Source: Nematostella vectensis (Eukaryota; Cnidaria; Anthozoa; Actiniaria; Edwardsiidae). Taken from it: a stretch of 64,000 bases of DNA. How positions within the stretch are numbered: position 1 is the stretch's first letter; each line of letters begins with the position of its first letter. Location: contig NC_064037.1 of NCBI RefSeq assembly GCF_932526225.1, positions 1,054,001-1,118,000 of the forward strand, given 5' to 3'. Under the pieces are notes generated by a model that had not been told where the DNA came from, made no database searches, and worked only from the letters and a program-made list of their open reading frames with translations. Both the position numbers and the translations under genes were made by a program. Shown here in pieces: positions 47,188-58,299 of the stretch.

Positions 47188-49290
47188 GTATGACGATGGA
47201 GATGGGTCGGAATTACAAAAATACATCAAGAAAAAAATGGGGTTAAATTAAAAAATGTGTATCGATGAAGATGGGGCTGAATTACAAAATGTGTATCACG
47301 ATAAAAATGGGGCTGAATTGCAAAATGTGTATCACGATGAAGATGGGGTTAAATTAAAAGATGTGTATCGTGATGATTATGGGGTTAAATTACAAAAATG
47401 TGTATCGCGATGAAGATGGGGCTAAATTACAAAATGTGTATCGTGACGAATATGGGGTTAAATTACAAAAATGTATAAAGATGAAGATGGGGCTAAATTA
47501 CAAAATGTGTATCGTGATGAACATGGGGTTAAATTAAAAAAATGTATAAAGATGAAGATGGGGCTAAATTACAAAATGTGTATCGTGATAAATATGGGGT
47601 TAAATTACAAAAATGTATAAAGATGAAGATGTGGCTAAATTACAAAATGTGTATCGCGATGAAGATTGGGCTAAATTACAAAATGTGTATCGCGATGAAG
47701 ATGGGGCTAAATTACAAAATGTGTATCGCGATGAAGATTGGGCTAAATTACAAAATGTGTATCGCGATGAAGATGGGGCTAAATTACAAAATGTGTATCG
47801 CGATGAAGATGGGGCTAAATTACAAAATGTGTATCGTGATGAAGATGGGGTTAAATTACAAAAATGTATAAAGATGAAGATGGGGCTAAATTACAAAATG
47901 TGTATCGTGATGAATATGGGGTTAAATTACAAAAATGTATAAAGATAAAGATGGGGCTAAATTACAAAATGTGTATCGTGATGAATATGGGGCTAAATTA
48001 CAAAAATGTATAAAGATGAAGATGGGGCTAAATTACAAAATGTGTATCGCGATGAAGATTGGACTAAATTACAAAATGTGTATCGCGATGAAGATGGGGC
48101 TAAATTACAAAATGTGTATCGCGATGAAGATGGGGCTAAATTACAAAATGTGTATCGCGATGAAGATGGGGCTAAATTACAAAATGTGTATCGCGATGAA
48201 GATGGGGCTAAATTAAAAAATGTGTATCGTGATGAATATGGGGTTAAATTACAAAAATGTATAAAGATGAAGATGGGGCTAAATTACAAAATGTGTATCG
48301 CGATGAAGATTGGACTAAATTACAAAATCTGTATTACGATAAAGATGGGGCTAAATTACAAAATGTGTATCACGATGAAGATGGGGCAAATTACAAAAAT
48401 GTATAAAGTTGAAGATGGGACTGAATTACAAAATGTCTATCGCGATGAAGATGGGGCTAAATTACAAAATGTGTATTGCGATGAAGATTGGGCTAAATTA
48501 CAAAAATGTATAAAGTTGAAGATGGGACTGAATGACAAAATGTGTATCGCGATGAAGATGGGGCTATATTACAAAAATGTATAAAGATGAAGATGGGGCT
48601 GAATTACAAAATGTGTATCACGATGAAGATTGGGCTAAATTACAAAATGTGTATCGCGATGAACATGGGGCTAAATTACAAAATGTGTATCGTGATGAAT
48701 ATGGGGTTAAATTACAAAAATGTATAAAGATGAAGATGGGGCTAAATTACAAAATGTGTATCGCGATGAAGATTGGGTTAAATTAAAAGATGTGTATCGT
48801 GATGAATATGGGGTTGAATTACAAAATGTGTTTCGCGATAAAGATGGGGCAGAATTACAAAATGTGTATCGCGCTGAAGATGGGGCTAAATTACAAAAAT
48901 GTATAAAGATGAAGATGGGGCTGAATTACAAAATGTGTATCCAATGAAGATAAGGCTGAATTGCAAAATGTGTATCACGATAAAGATGAGGTTAAATTAA
49001 AAGATGTGAATCACGATGAAGATGGGGTTGAATTACAAAATGTGTTTCGCGATAAAGATGGGGCAGAATTACAAAATGTGTTGCACGGTGAAGATGGGGC
49101 TGAATTACAAAACGTGTATCACGATAAAGATGGGGTTGAATTACAAAATGTGTTTCGCGATAAAGATGGGGCAGAATAACAAAATGTGTATCGCGATGAA
49201 GATGGGGCTAAATTACAAAATGTGTATTGCGATGAAGATTGGGCTAAATTACAAAATGTGTATCGCGATGAAGATGGGGTTGAATTACAG
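47188..49290. repeat. 36-bp minisatellite with 12-codon periodicity, ~58 copies
   Basis: The unit is AAATTACAAAATGTGTATCG followed by CGATGAAGATGGGGCT. In one + frame it reads K-L-Q-N-V-Y-R-D-E-D-G-A. Higher-order units of several repeats are evident, some ending with a variant (CAAAAATGTATAAAGATG) that carries a one-base insertion and a deletion elsewhere. These indels shift the frame repeatedly, so no frame stays open for more than about 190 codons. It is treated as satellite DNA and not a gene. Confidence 0.93.
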
Positions 49291-49299
49291 AATTGTATG

Positions 49300-51340
49300 G
49301 AAAAGTTTATCCCATATGCGTGGCTTGTTAAAACAAAAACTATATATAAATTAGAAGTAATCGTAGATTAGTGAAGTGCTCTCGTGTTAAAACGAACAGG
49401 AATGGCTGTGGCGAGTAACAAATTATTGAATAGGCAATGTTTACAACACAACATTTTATTGTAATTATTGATAATAATGTCAACTGTAAACTGTTTGTGG
49501 CTTGTTTTCTATATAAGGGAAGGGTCATTATTTAACGGGGGAGGGCTTTTATGTTTGAGGGGAGGGTTGCGATTTTTTGAGCGCCGATTTGGAAGAGGGC
49601 CTCGATGTTTAAATAGGGTTTAGGGGAGGGCCTTAATTTCTTTTTTATTGTAATTATTGATTATAATGTCAACTGTAAACTGTTTGTGGCTTGTTTTCTA
49701 TATAAGGGAAGGGTCATTATTTAACAGGGGGGAGGGCTTCTATGTTTGGGGGGAGGGTTGCAATTTTTTGAGCGCCGATTTGTGGGAGAGCCTCGATTTT
49801 TAAATAGGGTTTAGGGGAGGGCCTTGCAATTTTTAAAAAGGTGTTCTGATCAATTTCCGAGCCTCCTAATAGTCTGGAATGTCAAGATTTATTGGGGAGA
49901 ACCCCAAAAAAATTAAATAAATAAATATGATAGGCCTCTTGCCTATACTTTTATGACTCCGTTTGACTGCGCTTCTATTTGTTTTATCTTTTGAAGTTTC
50001 GGTTTTTTCGAATTTCCATTCATGTCAATCCCCCACTAACTTTTTAGATTGGTAGTATGAAAAAATATACAAATAAGAATTCTAGTGGAAAGGAGCTCTA
50101 ATGTTGCTATTTAGCTTTTAACAATAATGACTAATATTTCACTGGGGAGTATGCCCCCGGACCCCTATATACAATACTATATATACCCCTTGAATATGGG
50201 CTTGAAATCAACACTTTTCCTGACTTTATGATTTATGAAGGCCAGTTCCGCCGCCCCTTGAATGGGCTGTCTGTCAATCCCCCTTCCCTTACACACATAA
50301 TGATTCGGCGCCGCGGGGGGTCTCCCCTCAGCATGTCCCGTTTTCTTAATATTTTCTCCTCGGAGGTAATATACTGTACCTGAATAGCTTTTTTACTTTA
50401 TTTGGGTGAGATGACACTCACGCCATTTCCCGAATAACATAAAGAAAGTCTTTTTTTTTCTTGACAAAGTGCCCAGTCTAGTTTTTAGTACATCACGGCA
50501 CCGTAGAAAGAGTTCTTTTACAATCAAAAAGTCTTTTGGTACTCCTGGTAGAAATTGCCGTACGTAAAGGGTATCCCACGGCTAGACTATAATTTTAATC
50601 AAGTAAACCGGATATTTTAGGGGGTATCCTCTAAGCATGTCGCGTTTTCTCAATATTCTGTACCTGAATAGTTTTTTTCACTCCCTTTCGTGATATAGTG
50701 TGAAAACGACCAAACATTTACATGGACGAAGTTAATGGATTTACATTCTTTTTATTCTGGGGGAGGGCCTTAATTTTTAGTCGCCTTATTGGGGGGGTGA
50801 CATTTTTTAGGCTTTAAATGGGGGGGGGAGGGCCGTAATTTTTTAACCTTTCCTAACATATAAATAACTTTTTTTGAAATACAGCAAAGTACATCAAATA
50901 ATGCTCAGGAACGTACTGTTCTTGCAAGTTTTTTGAAATCTTGAAGAAAAATGTTCTTTTTTTAATGCGTCTGAATAAAGCATAATACACAATTCGGATC
51001 CTTGCAAACGTGCGAAATTCCGGGAAAGTACTTTCACTACGTCATGCAAAAATCTGTCTGGCGAGTCCGACCGTGAAAACCCGGTTTGACTGCTGTTCAT
51101 TGGCTGAGAACCACCAAATGGAGGCTAAGTTTACCCGCCACATCAACCTTGAAACACTTCGGCATTCAGCACACGGGCGACAGGATTAGGAAGCGCTTGT
51201 ATAACTCGCGCAATAAATACATATAAATACACAGGTTGGTGAAAAAACGTGGTTGATTTTATATGATCCAAAACTTTACTCATGATTCTGGCTCCTTCGC
51301 GTCGTCGGTATAATCACAATTATCCATGACCCCTTACCAT
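49300..51340. other. Intergenic region with G-rich dispersed repeats
   Basis: 49460-49640 and 49645-49830 are two direct copies (about 185 bp each) sharing TAACTGTAAACTGTTTGTGG and GGGAGGGTTG. 50130-50360 copies 21150-21420. 50750-50850 repeats the GGGGAGGGCC motif. No exon is recognised, although the upstream exons of the fukutin-related gene may lie here. Confidence 0.6.
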
Positions 51341-51344
51341 ATAA

Positions 51345-52260
51345 TGAGTTTCTGTTACGTGGCCGCGCAAGAGCATTTAGCGTCCCTCTGTTACTTGGCC
51401 ACGCAAGAGCATTTAGCGTCTCTCTGTTACTTGGCCACGCAACAGCATTTAGCGTCTCTCTGTTACGTGGCCACGCAAGAGCATTTAGCGTCTCTCTGTT
51501 ACGTGGCCACGCAAGAGCATTTAGCGTCTCTCTGTTACGTGGCCACGCAACAGCATTTAGCGTCTCCCTGTTACGTGGCAACGCAACAGCATTTAGCGTC
51601 TCTCTGTTACGTGGCCAGGCAAGAGCATTTAGCGTCTCCCTGTTACGTGGCAACGCAAGAGCATTTAGCGTCCCCCTGTTACGTGGCCACGCAAGAGCAT
51701 TTAGCGTCTCTCTGTTACGTGGCCACGCAACAGCATTTAGCGTCTCCCTGTTACGTGGCAACGCAAGAGCATTTAGCGTCCCCCTGTTACGTGGCCACGC
51801 AAGAGGATTTAGCGTCTCTCTGTTACGTAGCCACGCAAGAGCATTTAGCGTCTCCCTGTTACGTGGCCACGCAAGAGCATTTAGCGTCTCTCTGTTACGT
51901 AGCCACGCAAGAGCATTTAGCGTCTCCCTGTTACGTGGCCACGCAAGAGCATTTAGCGTCTCTCTGTTACGTGGCCACGCAAGAGCATTTAGCGTCTCCC
52001 TGTTACGTGGCCACGCAAGAGCATTTAGCGTCTCCCTGTTACGTGGCCAGGCAACAGCATTTAGCGTCTCTCTGTTACGTGGCCACGCAAGAGCATTTAG
52101 CGTCTCCCTGTTACGTGGCCGCGCAAGAGCATTTAGCGTCTCCCTGTTACGTGGCCACGCAAGAGCATTTAGCGTCTCCCTGTTACGTGGTCACGCAAGA
52201 GGATTTAGCGTCTCTGTTTCTGGCCCTTGCCACAGCATTTAGCGTCTATCTGTTACGCGG
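51345..52260. repeat. 36-bp GC-rich minisatellite upstream of the LicD-family exon
   Basis: About 25 copies of TGTTACGTGGCCACGCAAGA followed by GCATTTAGCGTCTCCC (or TCTC). The + strand is open for 339 codons with the 12-residue pattern C-Y-V-A-T-Q-E-H-L-A-S-P; the complement is also open for 161 codons. Openness on both strands reflects the 36-bp period, and the frame differs from that of the exon at 52351. It probably sits in the preceding intron. Confidence 0.93.
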
Positions 52261-52350
52261 CCGCCAAAGTTACTGGGCCTCGCCAGAGAAAGAGAGGCTT
52301 CGAGGCTTATGGGGCCAGGGTAAATCACAATTCCAGTCTCATTAACTTAC

Positions 52351-53748
52351 GTGTTGATAAAACCACTGCATTTCCACTTTAATTGCTCTGGTTGTATAAC
52401 CATTCGTTCTGCCTATGATTACTTAGGAGTGCAAGTTATTCTATCATCAACAAAGCCTAGCGTTCAACAAATGTCCAAGAACTACCCTAACGTTTCTGCG
52501 GTGATAATTAGCAGTGTGAGCCTGGGTGCGGCATGGAACCAGCTAGCAGCAATGGTCAAGACACCCTACACCCTCATCGCACGGGACCTTGTCCATTTTG
52601 ATTTCAACGCCCGCCTTGAGCGCCAGATAAGAATGATAAGCGACACAGATCACGTAGGGGTAGTGGGTGGGGCGTTTCGTAACCTCACGGGTCACTGGAG
52701 GGTGGGGTGTCGACAGAGCCGGATGTTTAACTACGTATTGAGTTTCCAGGAAGGCTACCATTATTCCAGAAAATCTTGTATGTTTTGTAGCGATCTTGAA
52801 GGGCCCTTTGTGGCTACAACTGATTTACTGAAGTCTGTCAAGTTCAACACAATACTTCCCAAGGAGGTGGTATTTGAGGACTTTTTCATCAGGGTTACTC
52901 GTGCTAGCTACCTCGTCATGAATTGCCCTGATGTTATGTGTTACACAACGGATTACTCATCCGAGACCAAGATGCGTGACAAGGCAATTTGGCGGGAGTT
53001 TGCCACCAAATGGGTATTAGTGAGAGTTGCGTTACCAAGCGTCACTCATTCATTCTCCTGTAGCGACATCTCTTACAAGTGTAGCGTCGGCGTGACAAAA
53101 TACTCCCCTCTCCCTAATTGCTGCTTGGAGCAGTTTAGCGGCGCAATGAGATTCCTCCAAGAATTCGCAGAGAAAAATAACGTGGCTTTTGAGTTGGACG
53201 CTGGCTCGGTACTGGCTGCAGTTAAGTTCAGTGACTACAATCCCTTTGATTTGGACGGTGATATATCAATGCTTTCATGGAATTTCTCATTCATCAAGGA
53301 CAACATGCCATATTTCAAGAAAAATGGCTACACTTTCTCGTCTTATTCCGCTCCATCATTTGACAGCAAAGGGAATGTTAAAGGAAAGGGCTATTTCATG
53401 TACTACAGCCCAGATATATACACTGAGTGTTATGGGTTTGCCGATATGTCGGCAAATAGACACCTACCGAAGGACCTGCGCGATATGCCACATTTCACAA
53501 AGGCGTTGATTGGCGACTCCTGGATCAACATCATGTTTTCACCTGGATTGTTCGCACAGAACCGCTACGGTTTGGACATACTAAAGCATTCTCAGAGCTG
53601 GATGCAGGTTGGAGGAATGGGATCTAGTTGGGGTCGTTACAAACCTGGGCAGTTTCTGAAATGTTCAAAGCCGGATTTTCACTCCTCTGTCTGGACAAGT
53701 TCCCAGCAGATGGAAACTTGGCGTTTAAGGTGGATTAATAGAATGTAA
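52351..53748 (+). CDS. Fukutin-related (LicD-family) protein, large terminal exon
   Basis: The 465-codon frame ends at TAA 53746-53748 and has no natural ATG at its start, so it is an exon. A possible acceptor AG lies at 52335-52336, with the frame open from 52324. The N-terminal half resembles the glycosyltransferase-like stem domain of fukutin-related protein (Y-L-G-V-Q-V-I-L, E-D-F-F-I-R-V, W-R-E-F-A). The C-terminal half is a LicD nucleotidyltransferase-like domain with C-C-L-E, L-D-A-G-S-V-L-A-A-V and the metal-binding D-L-D-G-D (Asp300, 302 and 304). Human FKRP is a Golgi ribitol-phosphate transferase acting on alpha-dystroglycan; whether this paralogue shares that substrate is unknown. 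The expected signal-anchor segment must be in an upstream exon I did not find. FKRP versus fukutin-like assignment is tentative. Confidence 0.75.
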   Translation: MLIKPLHFHFNCSGCITIRSAYDYLGVQVILSSTKPSVQQMSKNYPNVSAVIISSVSLGAAWNQLAAMVKTPYTLIARDLVHFDFNARLERQIRMISDTDHVGVVGGAFRNLTGHWRVGCRQSRMFNYVLSFQEGYHYSRKSCMFCSDLEGPFVATTDLLKSVKFNTILPKEVVFEDFFIRVTRASYLVMNCPDVMCYTTDYSSETKMRDKAIWREFATKWVLVRVALPSVTHSFSCSDISYKCSVGVTKYSPLPNCCLEQFSGAMRFLQEFAEKNNVAFELDAGSVLAAVKFSDYNPFDLDGDISMLSWNFSFIKDNMPYFKKNGYTFSSYSAPSFDSKGNVKGKGYFMYYSPDIYTECYGFADMSANRHLPKDLRDMPHFTKALIGDSWINIMFSPGLFAQNRYGLDILKHSQSWMQVGGMGSSWGRYKPGQFLKCSKPDFHSSVWTSSQQMETWRLRWINRM

Positions 53749-53828
53749 CTCCACGGTTTTTAAGCATAAGGAAGTAATTTTATAAGAATTTAGCCTTTAA
53801 TTTGTACTGCTATGTTCTAAGTTAAAAG

Positions 53829-53834
53829 AATAAA
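53829..53834 (+). terminator. Poly(A) signal of the LicD-family gene
   Basis: AATAAA lies 81 bp after the stop codon, a usual distance for a short 3' UTR. Confidence 0.6.
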
Positions 53835-54069
53835 AGTAATAGCAATCATGTTCGCATTATTACTCTCGGAATACGCGACTGTATAGTCACGTCGTAGTCA
53901 CGACGGGATGAAGAGGTTTCTCTGATCGTTACACATTTGTTTTTAAGGAAAGCAGTCTTGCTACCAAAGAGGGTATGAATTTTCTCATTAGCTGAGAAGT
54001 GTCCATGTCGGCGTACTCGCCCTTGGGGACTTGTGGTATATGTTCGCTGGTCGAAGACTATTTATTAAA

Positions 54070-54246
54070 TAAACCCCATCTGGCGGCTGGGATATCGGCG
54101 AATGATGTCCAAGGATGAAAAATGGTGCAAAAAATAAACAGTTGGCCGAGAAGCGAAGCTTTAAAAGCAACTGTGAAATTTTGAGGACCATTTCTAATCC
54201 GCGGACATTATCCGCCGATATCACAGTGAGCCGAAGAAGGGGTTTA
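54070..54246. mobile_element. 177-bp MITE-like inverted repeat
   Basis: The left end TAAACCCC, then GGCTGGGATATCGGCG and ATGTCC, is mirrored by GGACATTATCCGCCGATATC ... GGGGTTTA on the right, about 40 bp of imperfect pairing. TA borders both ends if the termini are AACCCC, which would fit a Tc1/mariner-derived element. Confidence 0.6.
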
Positions 54247-54249
54247 TAT

Positions 54250-57200
54250 AAAAAGGGCTTGCATTAGGAATTTGCTGTCGTTGCGTTTGCTAGTAAAATG
54301 CTTGTAGCTGGGGTCCACTCTCCCGTGAGTTTTATATGTGCTATGGCCAGGAAGTGCCAAGGGCATTCCGCATTGCTGACCTGATAAGTCACAATGTAGC
54401 GGACATACCAGAAACCACCTTGTATCACTTAGTTTAGATTTATATTAAGACTTCGTATCAATATTCACGACAGCGTAGCCCCACACCGCCCTACCCTCGA
54501 CTTGTCTTTGTCACAGTTTCCTCACTAACTTTAAAATTGTGAGTTGTTGTGTGAAACGTATTGTACAGCTGTGGATCATCGACGGAAACCTAAAATTACT
54601 GTTGTCAAAAAAATCATTTCTCGCAGGTTTTTAAGCGGATTGCTTAAAAACTCGATTCGGGGATAGTTCCCTCCCTCTCACATCCTGTACCAGTGTCAGT
54701 GTTTTCGTACTGCTTAAAATCCGGCAGAAAATCGCGCTGAAGCAGAGGTAGTCATAGAATATAGTTTCCAGCCTTACTCATTAACATACAGACTTATCGC
54801 TCTAAACTCGTAAATTTGAGCTTCTATGAAAGAAAAACCAGCACAGACGGATGCATTTACATTCCATCTAAGTTTATTTCATGAATTAGAGAATGAAGAT
54901 ATAACTCGTAGATAATTATTTGCGTTAATTCGTATGTCGTTAGAAATCCTTCACTGACGCGGGTGGGAAGCCTGTGGTTGACGCTATGAACATGTACAGC
55001 CTCGATTTCAAACTTCACTCACATTACGGAGACATCGGCGGTGAAAATAGGCACAATTCGTGCTGATGAAAACTTTCAAAGCTATAAAGATTATCCAAAT
55101 CGGAGGTGGGTATCCAGTCATTTATAAATGTGATATTTTGGGTGTGTTTACAAGAGTGTATCAGGATTGCAATTTTTCCTTCATTTTCGTTCTAATAAAT
55201 CGAGGTGTGAAGTTGTTTACTCTTTGTGGACGGCTATTCTGCAGTTAAGTTATTTTTAGAAAATAAGCTTGGATGTGGCCCTAAATTCTAACTTTTTTGC
55301 GTTCCATTGTATTTATTTGCATTTCGATTGTATCCTTTGCGTCAGTATATTCGCTATTCATTCGTTTTTTTTGGCATTGTTTTCGTATTTTAGAAATTCT
55401 CGCTCGAGTACCCGAAAAGCGACCATTTTAATGAATTCCAACGGCGGCGCAGTTTTGAGCAGCGGTATCCATCGTTTCCATGGTTTCTATTGTGATGTCA
55501 CTGGTGGGGATAAATTAAAATGTATTGAGAATTCGGCGTTCGAGTAGGCGCTCTGAACATACCTTTCACGAAAACACCGACAAAATAGGCTTTTGAGTCC
55601 CCAAAAATTGAATGCTCTATAATTAGGATGTCTACAATCGAGCGGTTAATATACTGTACTTGTTAAATTCTCAAAAGATAGAGAAAATGGTGAGAATCAT
55701 AGACAAATGGCTCGTTGTTCCCGCTGGCCAAGTGACCGTGTGCTGTGGGAACTACATCTGTGTTGCTATGATTCTGCCGCCATTTTGGAAAAGAGTTCTA
55801 AACTAGACAAATGTTCGATCAGAACTGGTCAATTTAAAAGTCAGTTTCCCGATCGAAAAAGCACATCATTGAACATTTCTTGATCAATTTTGTTCTTGGC
55901 CTACATTATTTAGCGTCTAGCCACGATAAAAAAGAATTTAGATAACTGTTTAAAACATATTTCTGAGGTAAATTGTGTTACATGACACCCTAATTTCTTT
56001 GTAACAAGCTTACTTAGCTTATCGCTGGACAAAGATGGTTTAGATCTTCAATCGAAGAAATTTACTTATCAAGACAGGTGCACTTCCAAATAATGGCAAT
56101 TGAAAAACTGGTAAGTTACTGTATACAGTATTTATATTAGTGTATTTTCGGTATTGATCTAGATTGCTGTTGCGTCAATTTGAAATCTCCTTTTATTGTG
56201 GAAATACAAATAACTTTCTTAAGTACTAAGAATACATTATTAAAATGGTGCAACGACAACAACAACATTTTTATTGTCTTTGAATAAAGCAAATAACTAT
56301 TTAGAATAGCTGTAAGTTGTGTGCGATGGACTAAATTCCACGTTTGCTTGCTTTGATATGCACTCACTCCATGCTTTGTAAATAAAAATGTTGTACTGTA
56401 TAGCTTATCATATGTAATTTTTTCAGCAATGGCTAAGGAAATAAATGACTGCAAAAACCTATAAACTTCACATTATACTCAGAATCATATGTACCTAAGC
56501 TCATTTGCATAGGCAGGATATAATAACGGACACCAACAAAAAGTCTTTTGATCTTCATCTTTTTTTGTATGTTGTGTAAGGTTCATTAAATGTTAATGTG
56601 TGCTTATTTGTTTTAGTGCCCATCTTCTAGCAGCACCATACAGGGAATTTCATCTGGTGGTCAGCTCATGGCAGGAAGAGATGTTTCTTCCACTTGTAGG
56701 GGGGTTTGTCCAAAAGTAGGAGTGTTTTGTCCACAAGTAGAGTTTTTTTTTCATCCACATATACTTTTTCCAAAATCTTGCCACTCAGCTTAAGTTCAGC
56801 TTCCTGTGACATGAGTTTCACACATAACTTTTGCGTTTATCCCTTAAAGCTACAAATTTCATAGTTATAACTGTGCACTTTCAGTTGTGCTTCACTAAGA
56901 TTAGTTACTTACAGCTCAAGCTGACAATTAGCATTCTATATCAATTCTGATCAATCAATACAAAACTTTTTCTAGAGGAAACAACAATATTCTGTTTTAT
57001 TAACAAGCAAAATCAGTTATGCTTTATCAGTAGAAATAGATTGAAAATGGCATATATTATACATATCTATATATATATATATATTTTTTATATTTATACA
57101 AACATTGATATTTATACAAAACTTCTGGATAAACTTCCATCTAGAGTAAACCTGGAAAAGTCTCCTGCTCTAACAAAGCATCTTTGTCCAGATTATGGTG

Positions 57201-57795
57201 TGATGCAATAAACTAAAATCATATGTAGGTAACAAACTTTGTTATTGTTGGCAGTGCAACTTCACACCCATTACATATCTAACCTCTGCAGTATGAATAA
57301 AGTTGAAAAAATTCCAAGCATTGTTGTGTTGTTGATTTTAGTTTGTGTCTTGTGTTTGCATTCTCCTTGATTATAGAGTCAAACAGTTTTCCATCTTTAT
57401 TGAGTCAACAACAATAATTACTACTACATTCAGAGACGATACAATACAGAAACATACAAAACAGAGAAGTGAACTCAAAAGGGAACACTTTTGGGCTGCC
57501 AGAAAGCCATATGTAACAAAAAATACCTACTGCCCCCTTTACCAGTGAACCAAACCCCGCTTTAGCGAAAAGCTAGATCCACCCATGGGATCAACAAACT
57601 TAACTTAAATGAATTACAAAATCATTCTGTGACATGCATGGTAGGTACACAAAAAATATGTCAAATGTAGATGTTCAATGTCAAATGTAGTGGTGAGGTA
57701 GGTTAAGAACTGGCTTATTACATAATCTGTACTAAGTAAAATACTATTTAAAGAAAATATCATACTTCAAAAGCTGGGTCAGTAGGCAGCTCTTA
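54250..57795. other. Non-coding stretch with dispersed repeats
   Basis: No exon is recognised. 55050-55165 matches 46210-46330, and 55248-55365 matches 61598-61700 (AAAATAAGCTTGGATGTGGC). A TA run lies at about 57065-57085. Confidence 0.55.
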
Positions 57796-57959
57796 CAAGC
57801 TGTAATTTGATTGGACAAATGAACAATATTAGCACCTTGACACAAAGAACAAGAAGAATAGAGATAAAAGAACTCCTTTCACGGTGGGCTAATAAGTGGT
57901 CAAAATCGGCGCTTTTGTATTCTCGCGAGCCCGCAAAAACCAGCGGTTATCCATCCAAA

Positions 57960-58295
57960 AAACACTCTGAATTAAATATGGCGGCAAAGGCTGTTCGAAG
58001 GAGTCTTGTCAAATTATTTGATTTAGAAAGGAAAACAACTCATAGTGGAAGATAAGAAACAAAGCAGCAAAAAATTGAGCTTCTATGACAAGCGTGAGTC
58101 TCTCTGAAGAAATAATTTTGTCGGGGTTCGAGAAGAGCGACGCATATTTTCTTACCAATCTGTTCTCAAGGCTGCACAAGAGAGGTTGCAATGTGATTGT
58201 GTTTCTCTAGGAACGAAAATTGAGGCCCAATGGGACAGATCCCCGAGGAAGGAGTCTCTGGAAGATTTCCTTAGAAGGATAAAGTCTGTGAGCAT
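57960..58295 (+). other. Possible 5' exons of an unidentified gene
   Basis: An ATGGCGGCAAAGG context near 57978 starts a short Arg/Lys-rich frame (M-A-A-K-A-V-R-R-S-L-V-K-L). About 110 bp after that frame ends, a segment reading R-S-P-R-K-E-S-L-E-D-F-L-R-R-I-K-S ends at a donor-like GTGAGC (58290). The frames do not join cleanly without assumed introns. I rate this as a weak gene signal. Confidence 0.25.
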
Positions 58296-58299
58296 GTCG

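Noticed and set aside
47542-49371. Chain of overlapping ORFs with K-L-Q-N-V-Y-R-D-E-D-G-A and N-Y-K-M-C-I-A-M-K-M-G-L repeats
   Set aside because: All are frames of one 36-bp satellite with recurrent indels. There are no flanking splice sites or stable frame.
51326-52345. 339-codon + strand ORF of C-Y-V-A-T-Q-E-H-L-A-S-P repeats
   Set aside because: It is produced by a 36-bp minisatellite. The opposite strand is also open, and the frame does not match the downstream exon.
57807-58055. 82-codon ORF as an independent gene
   Set aside because: It has no recognisable domain; only its internal ATGGCGGC context and nearby donor are suggestive, so it is listed as a weak possible exon.
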